DNA of 64,000 nucleotides, taken from Epiperipatus broadwayi. Taxonomy: Eukaryota > Onychophora > Udeonychophora > Euonychophora > Peripatidae. Position 1 is the stretch's first letter; the number at the start of each line of letters is the position of its first letter. The position numbers were made by a program, and so were the translations under genes. The DNA is taken from assembly GCA_028023455.1 (NCBI GenBank), contig JAQFVV010000027.1:8121845-8185844 (forward strand), in the 5' to 3' direction. The notes below the pieces were generated by a model that did not search any database, had not been told where the DNA came from, and was given only the letters and a program-made list of their open reading frames with translations. Shown here piece by piece: positions 23,894 through 35,790 of the stretch.

Positions 23894-26330
23894 CTTCTGT
23901 TATATGAAGCACCTACATCAACATTAATTTTTATGTTTTTTGCAATTATAAATGGACTTTTAATACTTTAAAAAAGAACCGCAATATCTATTAAAATTCA
24001 ATTTTACCAATAAAAAATTGATGAAGAATATATTTCATTACTCATAAAGTTAGGAATCAATTCTTTTGTTTGGTTGTTTATTCTGTACTTTACTTTTTTT
24101 CTTTATTTGCAAAATTAAAATAATACTTTTTATAATATTTTTTGTATATAAACTATACAAAGCAATTTTTTTAAATAATGTAAAAAAATAAACAAAGATA
24201 AAGATTAAAGTATGAGAATAAAAAGAATAAAAAATAGTTACTAAATTTTTCATTTTGGCTGTACCAAAATGCATGACAGAGAGACTAATCCTTTAGTTGT
24301 TCATATTGTTTTCAGTGTGTTTAGTGATAATTGGATTAAATTTCCTAACTTTTTATTTAATCAAATTTATCTTTATTATATTTTCAGAAATTTTGAACTA
24401 TTTGTTAGAAATATGTTTACAAATGAAAATTTCTTAAAAATATTATTTTAACTTTGCAAATATATGTAAAGATATATTAAACTGAAATATGACATTAGAT
24501 TTAATAATAATAAAAAAAATAGCTTTTTTATTATTATAGCATTATTGATAATAAAAAATACTGTTCAGGTTAATTAAAATGAATGAAATTTTATTTAATT
24601 TTATTTATAATTTTTAAAAATGACAAAAAAAAACCTGCTGCAAGCAATATTCTTCAGCCAATTACAAGTTGTGGCTTTATATTTTCTTTTAAATTGTCTT
24701 CTTCTAAAAGTAAAAATTTTCAAACAAAATCTGAATATAATCACATTATTCTTCTAAAATAAGAAATATTACGTAAATATTTTATAAAAAAAAGCATAAA
24801 TAAATAAACGAAAAATATATTTTCATTTCTGAAATCTAATATAAGAATGAATGTATCAAAAGCTTTTGCAAGCACTCTCATGTGGAGAAGATGCAAAACA
24901 GCATTAAGTAACTGCAAGAGAATGAGTTAAACCAAAGCACATTCTGGAGTGTTCCTGACTGGTCATTGTAAAGATTAAAGGATTATTCAAAAAAGATTTT
25001 AAGAGTGAAATAAAAATTTGAATAATGAATTGAATATTTTTGGTTAAAAAGAAGCTGCTTTTGATATCTTGGTCTTGATATCATATTCGGCTAAGCATAA
25101 AATTATAATAAACTTTACACTTAAACATTTCTTATTTAGTGTTTCTAGCACTTATAATTCAATTGCAATTTGTCTAAGAAAAGTTAACCGACATATATTA
25201 ATTTTTTTTAAATATATATAATACTTATATACTCATTCCAGTTCAACAACTGAAAAAGATGTCTTTTCCCCTAATTTATCAGACTGACATCCATAATATA
25301 CAGCAGACTCTTAATAATGCATCCCTTACAGAATTCCCGAGCAGATTTTTCCTATACTTTTAAAAATAAAGTAAACACCCTTGACTAAAAAATTTTTAGA
25401 CAGTTTAGAAGTTTTGGACATTGTCAATGGGCTAACAACAATTTGAACCCTTAAATCATATTTTAAAACTTTTTTTACATGCCTACAAAACTACTTTAAC
25501 CTTCCTATCAGATTTATTGTATTTTTTATCAACTACTTAAGAGTTTTATCAGTAAAAAAAAATGACTTTACCACATATTTTCATTTCTGAGTTACATGAT
25601 ATTAAAAATATAATAATTATATGATAGGTATTTACCTAAGCTGTCTAAAATAGCACAGATTAATAACTATAGGTGGTGACCATTTATAAACAATAAACAA
25701 CAAAAAGTGAAAAATGCATTTAACCTTTATGGAGAACCTTTACTCCTATGATAATAGATTTTAATAAAAACTGAGCGCACACATACTAACTCATGTATTT
25801 TTATATATATCCGGCAGTGTTTTGGGGGCAAGAGCGTACAAAATAGCAACTCAACAGGTTGTCAAATTTTTATTAATAGCATTTCGTATTTTATATAGCA
25901 ATAAATATTAAACTGAATTTAGCTTTGAAACGTCTAGAGCATATCATATAAAACATTAGTTGGTAATGAATATATTTTATTGCAATATTTAATCATTATA
26001 AAATAAATAAACCGGAAATAAATGATTCGATCTAATTATTTTTAGCCTACATATAATTTACAGTACAATTTTTAAAAATAAAAGTGTTTTAAAAATTAAT
26101 GTTAATCAAAGAGGATTTATAATATATATCATACACATAAAAAAAATACTCTGAAAAAAAAAAAAACCTCTGCAGTACCCCCCCCCCCCAAATCCTATCA
26201 AATTCTTATCAGTGAAAATTTTCAAGAGTTGTTTCTCTTCTACTAAAAATAAAAACCCATTTATTGACAAGAATTAGCTACATTGACGGAAATCCACTAC
26301 TTGAAAAATGTTTATCTCACAGGAAAATCT
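23894..26330. other. anonymous AT-rich sequence
   Basis: No supported gene. Short frames near 24050-24450 look like chance frames in AT-rich DNA. A C-run lies at about 26178. Confidence 0.4.
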
Positions 26331-26344
26331 TCCAGTGTTTAAAA

Positions 26345-26430
26345 ATATATCCAAGTTTCATTCGGATTCGAAACCTAGATGTTGTATAGGAGATTAATGT
26401 ACTGACCATTACACTTGCGACCCCCTCTGT
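26345..26430 (-). repeat. tRNA-like sequence (SINE head or tRNA pseudogene)
   Basis: Minus strand: GTAATGGTCAGTACATTAATC as a diverged D-arm/A-box region, then GGTTTCGAATCC, a near-canonical B box. The acceptor stem was not convincingly paired. Confidence 0.45.
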
Positions 26431-26784
26431 AAATATAAATGTTGCATATGGATAAAAATATTTATTGTAGGGTATTTTCAAGATAAACGCATTGATTAAA
26501 ATTTATGTTAAAAGCATAAAATTTTTAATGAAGCTAAGAATAGTTGGTAATATTTATCATCTAATAATGATAAAAGAGAGAGAGAGAGTGCTATACGGTT
26601 ACTTGTGATATCAGATGACATTTAAAAGCCACATTAACAAAATAAGATCCAAGAGAAAAAAAATTAAACATCAGTTGGAATAATCCAAATACTTCTTGAT
26701 ATATCATGATGCTAAATAACGACACATGTAAATGCTTTTTGAGATAAAGATTCTTAAATTATTTCCAGCTGAGAAATGCGGATA

Positions 26785-27355
26785 TTGGTGATTATTTATC
26801 TTTTCAACATATATGTGTTCGGGTGTATCAATGTTATGAGATAGTGTGGAGAGTGGTGGGTCATGTGAAAGTCTGTGCTCATATAGCCTATATATTACAT
26901 ATATAGAGACAGATATATAATAAGCTTGTGTGTTTCAGTTATTACATAGTAGAGATGTCTGCCCATCCTTTGTATGTGTATTCAATGGATTATGTCCTGT
27001 ACATGGGGCGTCAGATTGACCTTAGGTCAACATGGGTGTGACAAAAATGTCGGCCTCAGGGTGGCCTTTGAGCATTCCATCATCAGATTTTCAATTGGAT
27101 GGACGGTTGAAGAATTGGAGTGTGGAGTAGATTGAAGCCTGTCCATTAAAGTATGAGGTTTGGCTATCTTAATATATAGCTGAGCACTTATAGCATATAT
27201 GTGTAGAGATGATAATCTTGACCAACTGATGATTGCTGGTTTAGCATGAAATACTTATATTGGTGATTATTTATCTTTTCAACATATATGTGTTATGAGA
27301 TAGAGTGGAGAGTGATGGGTCGTGTGAAAGTCTGTGCTCAATACCCTATATATTA
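26785..27355 (+). repeat. short element flanked by about 110-bp direct repeats, with hammerhead-like core
   Basis: The left repeat (26785-26900) and right repeat (27258-27355) share TATTGGTGATTATTTATC, GAGATAG.GTGGAGAGTG and GTGAAAGTCTGTGCTCA. The right repeat lacks about 14 bp of the left one. The 360-bp interior holds GCATTCCATCATCA, shared with the 42.2-kb element, and ends with the hammerhead-like core just before the right repeat. Confidence 0.7.
27215..27262 (+). ncRNA. hammerhead-ribozyme-like core
   Basis: CTGATGA at 27226-27232, stem II TGCT/AGCA inside 27233-27247, GAAA at 27248-27251. The closing pair of stem II is mismatched and stems I and III were not resolved. Confidence 0.4.
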
Positions 27356-27408
27356 GGAGATTTATATATTTCTAGAATTATTTTTTTTACCCTGTTTTTC
27401 TACAATAA

Positions 27409-27452
27409 TTGTAATGGTTCATCAAATGTTTTAACATTTGTTGAACCATTAT
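27409..27452. repeat. short near-perfect palindrome
   Basis: Arms TAATGGTTCATCAAATGTT and AACATTTGTTGAACCATTA pair with one internal mismatch, giving a hairpin with a 2-base loop. No T-run follows that would suggest a terminator; the setting is eukaryotic. Confidence 0.7.
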
Positions 27453-28146
27453 GAGATTTATATATGTACATAGTTTTGCTATTCATCTGAAAATTCGTAT
27501 TGCGATATTGATTTAAATATCAGTGGTGACTTTTTCAAATCAACAGTTATTTCATAAATAGTCCGAAATTTTTTGGAGAATTTAAAAATTTTGACTTACA
27601 ACACTGCTAATATTTTAATAAAATTTCAAAAATATCCTATAATAAAATGAAATTAGGAGCGTGTGAAGCGCTGGAGAGAGAAGCTATAATGAGTATAAGT
27701 TATAAGAGCACAGACCCTCAAGTTGTGTTCACTATACTTCAGAGCCATATATTGGAGATGTAGAGAATCAGTGGACAGTAGGAAGCAATACTTTATCTAC
27801 ATCCCCAGTCTAGCTTCTTGATATTGATCATCTTTGGGTATTCGAAAAGAAATAAATGTGACTGTTACATGTGTGAACAAAAATCCTCATATAGGTGGCT
27901 CTGATGTAGAATAAATAGAGTAAATTACTATTGTCCATACTATATTTTGTATTTATATTGTGTAATTTTCTTAATCTTATTATTATTGTAAACATTTTTT
28001 TTTTTAATAATCAAATTAGTTTTATTTATCTAATTTTGCTTTTTATTTATGAAAAATCAACAATTAGGTTCTATTTTCTGGTGTTTATTTCATCTTTATA
28101 ATATTCTTTTCATATGTTTTATTTATTTGTGTTTTTTTTTTTATAG

Positions 28147-28581
28147 GGGGCTGACTGCTGCAGCGACCATGCTATTACGTTTCATACTTCAAGCAAAGAA
28201 GAGATGTATGTTTTATATTATCTTATTTATCGACTAACTCCTTATGGATCTCACAGATTGTCCAAAAAACAGATTTTGCCTACACATTTATCTACAAAAG
28301 TTCCCAGCACTCATAAAAAAAATAAAACTCATCTTGGGAAATATTTTAAAAAATCCTATAAGAAAAATAAAGAATCCGCTTTTACAGTAGACATGTCGGA
28401 ATCTCTCCGGACTAATGAAATTCCAAATAGTAAGAAACTAGATGACTTATCTGCTGATGATTATATTTATCAATCATTATTATCACAAAATTTAGTGAAT
28501 GATAATATTGTTGCTACAGTTGATGTTCAACTCAATGTCAGTGCAATAAAGGGTGTATTGAGGTCAAAGAAAAATCCTTGA
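28147..28581 (+). CDS. C1GALT1: last exon of C1GALT1-like core 1 beta-1,3-galactosyltransferase (partial)
   Basis: The exon follows a T-rich tract ending in TTATAG and encodes 144 residues before TGA. It opens with GADCCSDHAITFH, then EEMYVLYYLIYRLTPYG. This matches the C-terminal CCSD..(V/I)(S/T)FH...MY.L.YL.Y.LRPYG signature of C1GALT1 (GT31 family), the Golgi type II enzyme that adds galactose to O-GalNAc. About 100 further residues follow, rich in Lys, Ser and Asn (TKVPSTHKKNKTH, then an acidic LDDLSADDYIYQ). The vertebrate enzyme ends soon after RPYG, so this tail is unusual or lineage-specific. Upstream exons with the DxD motif were not found in the window. Assignment to C1GALT1 rather than a close paralogue is by motif only. 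Confidence 0.72.
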   Translation, partial: GADCCSDHAITFHTSSKEEMYVLYYLIYRLTPYGSHRLSKKQILPTHLSTKVPSTHKKNKTHLGKYFKKSYKKNKESAFTVDMSESLRTNEIPNSKKLDDLSADDYIYQSLLSQNLVNDNIVATVDVQLNVSAIKGVLRSKKNP

Positions 28582-30035
28582 CCAATTTAGGATCTCTTCA
28601 TCAGAAGGAAAATGGCATCTGATTGAGGAATTTAATAATAATTTTATTAATTTGTAATATTTTTTCTTTCAAATAGTTTGACAAATTTTATAAAAATTAA
28701 AAAAACAACACCCTTTTATTTCACCATACTTTTAATTTTCCCACTGTTTCATTTTTTGGAAGTTTCTCGACACATTTGTACAAATATATTTATATTACAA
28801 ATGTATACATACTTATAATATATGTTGTACATATATAACTATTTTTATATTATATCAAGCACAGTATTGCATAAAATCCAAAGCTGCCCAATTCATTTCT
28901 TTATTAGATAGCATAATTTTTTCTTATTTCAGAACTACGGGCTTTTACATCACTGATATTGTTTGTGCACAGAGAAATATATTCTTTGAAGTTAATATCA
29001 CTTTAATTTTGATAAGAATTAGCCTGAGGGTTGATTGTAAAGCTCAGAATAATTATTTCATAAGCCAAAAAAAGAATATAACCCAAAGAGTATGTCATCG
29101 TGACTGATAAACTGTATCTTCTGTGGTGATATAATACCTACAGGATTTCATCGAGCATTGTATTTATGCTTCATATAACTTACTTTAATAAGAATTAGTT
29201 TCTACATTTGGCATATGGAATCTTATAAATGATAGCTATTATAACTTAAATGACTTTAAAATGTAAATATTAAAAAGTATAATGGGAATTTTTTTCACTA
29301 TTAAATCAGCTAAATCACTTAGCTATAATGTAACCAAACAACCATGATTAAAATTGATAGGGTAAATTGAACCATTTGATATAATAATACCTTCAGTCTC
29401 ATTCATGTTAAGTTAAAGGAAGAATGTGAATCAAACTAGTACTATTGTTATATACTGAATTACAATTTTAATTGATAATTGTTTAGTTATATCATAGCTG
29501 AAGACTTCATCCAATTTAAACATATGAGAATTCCTGCTACAATTTCAATGACTCCTTTTTTAAAAAAAATAATTCCACAGATATTTTTTTTAAATGTATT
29601 TGCATAGATTTTAATTTCTTTGATGGTATTTTTTTGTAATAAAATCTTTGAAGGGTATTTTAAAAGCACAGATTTTGTCAGCAACTATTTAGAAATGGAT
29701 TTTTACTATATATCTATTAATGACACACCCCATTTATTATGTACATATTATTATAATTCCAATAGTTTTAAACTTTCTCCCAAAAATGTAATTCAATATA
29801 AATAATACATATAACATGTATACTAAGAAAAGCTTGTGTAATACTTTAAAATAATAATTCTCAATAGATCAACATGTTATGCTATGAATATGACTACGAG
29901 TTAGTCGAAATCATGCCCATCATACTATACTGATGTATTTAGCATTTTCTTAGTATATGTGTACTATTATAACATACTCTACATAAATAGTTTGTTAATA
30001 AATCCCCAAAACTAGATATCAATCATATATATAAA
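28582..30035. other. 3' flank of the C1GALT1-like exon, otherwise anonymous
   Basis: AT-rich sequence that presumably includes the 3' UTR. No clear single polyadenylation signal stands out. Confidence 0.35.
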
Positions 30036-30039
30036 TGTA

Positions 30040-30275
30040 ATTTGTCCACCTTACTTCAAGTACTCTTTTAGCAAAAAAATCTTTATTGACTCTACACACA
30101 CACAATCTGATATTTCAACTGTTCTGCAATCTTCCTCAGAGTCACTCTTATCTCAAATTTTATAGGAATGGCACTGAGAAAGACTGCATTACAGTCAAAA
30201 TATATTGTGAATATATATATATACAATAAAAAATGTATTGCTAAAAAGTGTTAGAAGTAAGATGGACAAATTGTA
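30040..30275. repeat. P-family fold-back with two hammerhead-like cores
   Basis: AATTTGTCCACCTTACTTC (about 30040) is matched in inverted form near 30255-30272. Each arm carries a degraded core: minus strand CTGAGGA (30139-30133) with ACAGTTGAAAT, and plus strand CTGAGAAAGACTGCATTACAG (30173 on). It is an older relative of 47641-47858. Confidence 0.6.
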
Positions 30276-31169
30276 TTTTTATAAAATATTATAGCAAAAT
30301 AAAGGAAATGGTAGTTTTAGTGACTTATATCAATGCAGAGTAAAAACTAGACAAATATCTACCATAATTCTTTTGCCTTGCACCAATGATCTCTACCATA
30401 TGTACTTGAATATAAATAATCTTTACCCAAATACTTGCCATGACAAATAATTTCAATAAGATGTTTCATGATTAAGTTAAATTTCTGGAAAGATAAAACT
30501 TAAAATTCTTGATACAATGCCTAAATTTGAAACTTAAAGATGTAAAGCTATAGGGAAAAATCCTTAACCAAATGCTGATAAACTTATAAATGGGAAAATC
30601 CCTTAAGACCCAATTTTTATAACAAATATTTTTTTAAAAAACTATGGGATTAAATTAAATTTCATGAATGAAGTAAATCAATTTTTTTTTATTTTATCTC
30701 TTCTGAAATTTACTTGACCATATTTAAAATATTTGTTAACATATTAGGGGCAGATTATCTCTGGAATATCTGATAATCTTCTATTGTGAGGTAAAATGTT
30801 TGCTGAATTAAGTAAATAAAATTTTTGGATGACTTATACCTGATGTAGAAGTATCCCCATGTTCCCAGAGTATCTCCCATAGCGTTCCCCATTTTATTTT
30901 ATTAAAAATATAAATATACTTATTTTATTATAAATTGAAACGTTTTAGAAAATGTTTTTTTTCCTTTATTTTTATAATTAGTACATCAGTTTTCATTTAA
31001 TCCTTATTAATTGGGAAGGAGGGTACTCTAACCAATAATATCTGCATATCCATCTGCCACCTGTCATTAACCTGAAAACAATCATTTGAAAAAAATGCCC
31101 ATTTCATTCAATTGAGAATCAAATCCCAGGTCATAGGTATTAATTATATATATTTAAAGCAACTTGGTC
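30276..31169. other. anonymous AT-rich sequence
   Basis: No gene, RNA or repeat was recognised. Confidence 0.4.
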
Positions 31170-31400
31170 TGAGTTTATGCTCTGGTGGATGGTTCGATAT
31201 TGTGGAGTTGAGATGAAAGATGCCAGATAAAAACAAACAAACTTGGAAATATCTGTGGAGGGTGCTGATTATTTACCCTACCACAAGATGTTAAAGGTGG
31301 ATAGAAATTAATCCTTATCTTGCATGTGTAATGTAGTGGAAAATATAAACCTATCCATAAGAGGTATCCTGAAGAAGGAAGATTATTCACAAACTGCATT
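31170..31400 (+). repeat. R-related fragment
   Basis: ATATCTGTGGAGGGTGCTGA, CCACAAGATGTTAAAGGTGG and AATGTAGTGGAAAAT match R-family blocks (compare 8465-8525) and a parallel fragment at 32895-33110. Confidence 0.55.
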
Positions 31401-31504
31401 AAAACAGGTGATGTGATGTATTTGGCTTCTTAAATGAAGTCAAGAATATCTCAGCAACTATGCCCAGATAAACCTGTTAGCCACTTTATTTTCCATTCCC
31501 CACT

Positions 31505-32572
31505 CTAAGTCTTCCCATATTCTGCCCCATCCCATTTCCACAGCATAATCTTTATCAACTCTATGGCCTTTAAATCTAAATCCCCCTTATCTTTTCACAA
31601 ACCCAGCATGAAAACTAATAACTCATTTTCTGTATAGTCACTTTGTTCATACCTATTCTCCCATAACTTCATTATCTGTACCCTTTCTGCTTTCAAGCAT
31701 TTACATTCAATCAACAGATGCCTAGAAAATAGATGCCTAATATTTTCTATACCTTCCTTACACAATTTGCACACTAAATCACCCATAGTTTTCCATTTAC
31801 ATGTATATTCTCTTGTTGCTAAAGATCCCGTTCGAGCCTTATACAATAAACTACTTTCCTTACTATTATCATAAATTAACTCGCTTCCAATATTCTGTTT
31901 ACTTCTATATATACTTAAACTCTTTTTACCCTCCATACCAGTTCTCCAACTCCCTATTTTTTATTAATGCTTCTATTCTTTTATCCCATTCCTTACCACT
32001 ATAACAATCCTCCTAACACAATCATCCCACCTTTTATACAAGTATACCGATATAAATTCTTTATCCAAATCTTTTGCATACCGCATTACTTTTCTCACCC
32101 CTCTTGTTACCTGCCCTTTACTCATAACCCAATTAAACGCTATTTTGGCTATTCTTTTACTATCCATAAACTGCAACCTATCAAACATTTTCATTTTACT
32201 TTTTGCATCTCTCATATAAAAACTTGACCATCCCATTTCTTTTTGAATTACCTCCTTTGCTGTCCACATCTCTGCATCTAATGCATGTCTTCTTACTTCC
32301 CTTTGCACTTTCTCTAAATAATCTAAAATCCTTTTACTAACACATAATGCATCATTTCCATATGTTAACCCTGCTACTGCAACTCCCTTCCATACAATTC
32401 TAGCTACATCATATTTATTATATGAAAATACTGTTAGTTTCTTTACCAAATCTTTTCTTTGCTTCATTTATCAATTTTTTCTCCCATTCATCCAAGGAAT
32501 TTTTCTGATTACATAAGATAATTTCCAAATACCTATATCTATCCACCACATTTAACTTTATATCCCCCAATG
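31505..32572 (-). pseudogene. LINE-B non-LTR retrotransposon, copy B (3' part)
   Basis: Starts within the region after the RT catalytic box (VVDRYRYLEIIL) and runs through GLTYGNDALCVSKRIL, GWSSFYMRDAKSK and RWDDCVRR to a Cys/His-rich tail (CKLCKEGIENIRHL...LIECKCLKAER) like the zinc-binding tail of many non-LTR proteins. After an in-frame TGA the frame stays open for 33 more codons to about 31507. It has fewer lesions than copy A and extends further 3'. The high-coordinate end abuts T-family sequence exactly at 32572/32573. Confidence 0.85.
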
Positions 32573-32890
32573 CCACTCAGTGCCAACCAGAGTAATCAAT
32601 GGATGCCAGAAGGTTTGTGCATAAAATCCCTGATCTAATGCCTACTCATCCAATATCCCCAGACTAGTTTCTGGCTTGTGGCCTTCATTAGTGAGGAGCT
32701 TTGGCACTGAGAGCACTGCACCTAGATCTTAGGATCTAATGCAACCCTCCAGCAGCCATCTTTTATCTCTACTTAACTACAAAACTATGAGAATAAAATT
32801 GAAAACACAATAATATTTTCAATCTAAGATCAATAGCTTATATAGTCATATGGGTCTGAACCCATATGTGCTGATCGTGTGATGTTTAGT
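32573..32890 (-). repeat. T-family copy
   Basis: Inverted relative to 9740-10140. It contains the hammerhead block (32704-32647) with GGC/GCC stem II, GAAA and CTAGTC, but CTAATGA where CTGATGA is required, so self-cleavage is probably lost. It ends near 32890 with GATCGTGTGATGTTTAGTGG, the family terminus. Confidence 0.75.
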
Positions 32891-33110
32891 GGTTTAACAC
32901 AAAATGCATACATAGTGTGAGAGCATGGTCAAGTTTCTGCACTGGAGGATATTGCAATATAGTGGAGGATGAGAGTCACAGATAAAAGTTTTTAAAAAAC
33001 CTCAAAAATATCTGTGGGTAATTTTTTTCAACCTTCCATGAAGTGTTTAATGGAATAGAAATGGGTCCCTTCCTTGCATCAGAGTGGTATAATGGAGAGT
33101 CATTAGGCAT
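32891..33110 (+). repeat. R-related fragment
   Basis: Shares GATATTG.AATATAGTGGAG and AATATCTGTGGGTAAT-type blocks with 31170-31400. Boundaries are approximate. Confidence 0.4.
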
Positions 33111-34150
33111 GAAGATTTAGGTGCTTAAAAGTAACTAGTTTATGGATAATGAGAAAGTGGTCTGTGTTTCCACACATGTAAAGGATTGCAATATAGTATA
33201 GATGGGATAATGGATGTACTTATAAAAATAAAAAAGATTAATGATAAAACAAAATTATTTAAATAGAAAAGTTGAGAATTTTTGTTTTGGACTAAAATAC
33301 TAAGGGGCATGAAGTATCACCCGAATTTATTTTGAGATAGACATGAAATAAAATGTTTAAAAAGAATATTATTTACAATGGTAAAGAGAAAATATTAAAA
33401 TTCTCTGAAAGTTATCATATTTAATGCAAACACTAGCAATTAAAAAAGGTAATCAAATAGTTTGTCATTCCGGAAGTCATATGACATTTAGGCACCTGAA
33501 GTAACCACTGAGCCAAACAGCATGGCAGCCATTGTATAAAATATATTAATAATAAATTGTATCACAGATCAATATTTGAATGATATTATATACTATGATG
33601 TTCAGGTGAGTTAAATATATCGTTTTTTTTTTTTGCCACTTTTCTTTGATGTCTTTTTTTTTTTGGGGGGGGGGGTAATTTTGTAGCTTTAAATATAAGA
33701 ATTTAACCCTTTTAAATAATTTGACATATCTTATTAGCTAAGATTTTTTTATTTAATACGAGTTAATTAGGATTTGATTAGCAGTGGCATATCTGATGAT
33801 AGATTTCCTCCTCTTACTTGTGATGTGGTATATTATTCTATCACTCATTTGAGCATTTGCATGTGATTTTGATGCCATGTTTGGGGGGGGTAATGTTGGT
33901 TTTTATTCGAAAACCAAACTGTTTTCTCGATGATTTTCTCACTGATATCCATAGCAACAAGATGAGAATTATCAAAGTATAGAGATTTTTGTCTGAAGTT
34001 TTAAAAGTTCACTTTCCAGCGTTTGAGATTTGTGTATAGGCTGCCCTTAAGAGTGTGTCTGAAATATTTTGCTTCATTAAGCTTGTACTCCTACATGCAA
34101 AATTTACAAAATACCACACTTGGAAAAAATAAATAAATAGAAGTTGGGGT
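33111..34150. other. anonymous AT-rich sequence with T and G runs
   Basis: T-runs followed by a G-run at 33655-33675 and another G-run near 33882. No gene was recognised. Confidence 0.35.
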
Positions 34151-34159
34151 GAAACAATC

Positions 34160-34465
34160 ACATGTTAATGTCAAATGACTAAACATCACATGATCACCAT
34201 TGCTTATGTTTATACAAGCTGTTTATACAGAGGCAAAACTCTCCACACGGTAGCACCGTGCAGTGCAAGCCAGAGTAATCAATGGAGGCAGGAAGGTTTG
34301 TGCATAAAAACCCTATCTAGTGCCTACTCATCCAATATCCCCAGACTAGTTTCTAGCTTGTGGCTTCCGTCAGAGAGTACTCCACCTAGATCTTAGGATC
34401 TAATGCAACCTCAGGCAGCCACATTTTATCTCTACTTGACTACAAAACTATGAGTTTAAAATTGT
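34160..34465 (-). repeat. T-family copy with covariant hammerhead
   Basis: On the minus strand (34373-34327) stem II is AGC/GCT around CACAA, followed by GAAA and CTAGTC, then TGGGGATATTGGAT. The first core box is damaged (CTGACGG). The terminus GTTTATACAGAGGCAAAACTC is close to 34225. Confidence 0.7.
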
Positions 34466-34639
34466 ATTTTAGGGAGATGCAATTTCTCTGTCATTATATT
34501 AAATGTTAAATAGACACCTGTGGCTAAGATTAACTGCATGGTTTATTTTATTATTGAAGTCTTAAGCATTATTTCTGATTCTGATTGAATCTAACTTTGT
34601 TATCAATCAATTACTCAATACTGTTCTGTTCTAAGGACA

Positions 34640-35790
34640 AGTTCAGAGAGTAGCCATGTATAATCAAATCATCCACATCTATTCTGTTCTGTTCATTGTT
34701 CAAACCTTCAATTCAATATATTTTATCATCCAACAAGATCAATCTTCTCCATACTTTCTACATTTCCATTCCCAAAAACATTCTTCGTTAAACTATTCTT
34801 TCTTCTTCATATATCTCCAATACAGTTTCTATTTCTAATTTCCTTAATCAATCTTCTTTTTTTATTTATTCTTTCTAAAATTTCCTCATTTGCTATTTTA
34901 TTCATCCAGCTAATTTTCTCCATTCTTCTTTATGACCACATCTCAAAGACCTCTAATATGTTCCTAATTCCTTTATTCGTCCTCATGTCCATCCACACGT
35001 TGATACACTCCACACATATCATTTAATTAATCTTTTCCTTAATTCTCTTGCCTCCTTTTCTCATGCTATTCTCTTTTAACTTGATCTTCACCTCTTCCAT
35101 CCTTATTCAACCAATAAAGAAAATATGTAAATCCATTCTCCTGTAGAACTATCTTATCAAGAATATCAACTTTTATTCTTTTTGTATTCCTTCCTATCCA
35201 TTACTTGATCTTTAACATTAATCTTCATTTCATATCCCATATATCTTTCCAATTTATTCAACATATTCAGGGCATTCTTTTCATTCTCAACTACAAAAGC
35301 CATAACATCTACATTATTTACCTCCAATATTAGCTGCTCCACAGTTTAAATATTTATCTAACATGTCTTCCAAATAAATACTAAAAAGCACAGGTTTCTT
35401 GCAACATTATTGTCTATTCATTCCATATCACTTCTTCTATCTCATTATTCTCTAATCTGATTCTTATTCTTTGCCCAATGTATATATTCCAAATCAATTT
35501 TCCCTCTTTCCAAAATATTATTTATTTTTCAAGGTTATGATAAGTTTATTTCAGATTACTCTATCAAATGCTTTTTCCAAATCCACAAAACATATACCAA
35601 TTCGTTTATATATATTTGCAATTGTTCTAACAACACCAACAGCATTTCTTCCTCTTTTTTCACTCTTCCAATATAATAATAATTTTGAAATTTGGACAAA
35701 AAGAGAAAGAACACCTAATATAGATGGGAAATATATATATATATGACAAAGACTACAAATGTAGAAAGATAATAGTATATTGAGCAAATC
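34640..35790 (-). pseudogene. LINE-C non-LTR reverse transcriptase, decayed
   Basis: Minus strand. RNAVGVVRTIANIYKRIGIC then FVDLEKAFDRV (about 35620-35555) is an RT box 3 region. Further along, after several stops, come VLFSIYLEDML, MDMRTNKGIRNILEVFEMW and KISWMNKIANEEILEKINKK (about 34920-34870), the C-terminal motif of a common invertebrate LINE type. No intact frame of useful length remains. Confidence 0.7.

Noticed and set aside
27409-27452. Intrinsic terminator
   Set aside because: The palindrome is in a eukaryotic setting and is not followed by a T-run; no adjacent gene ends here.
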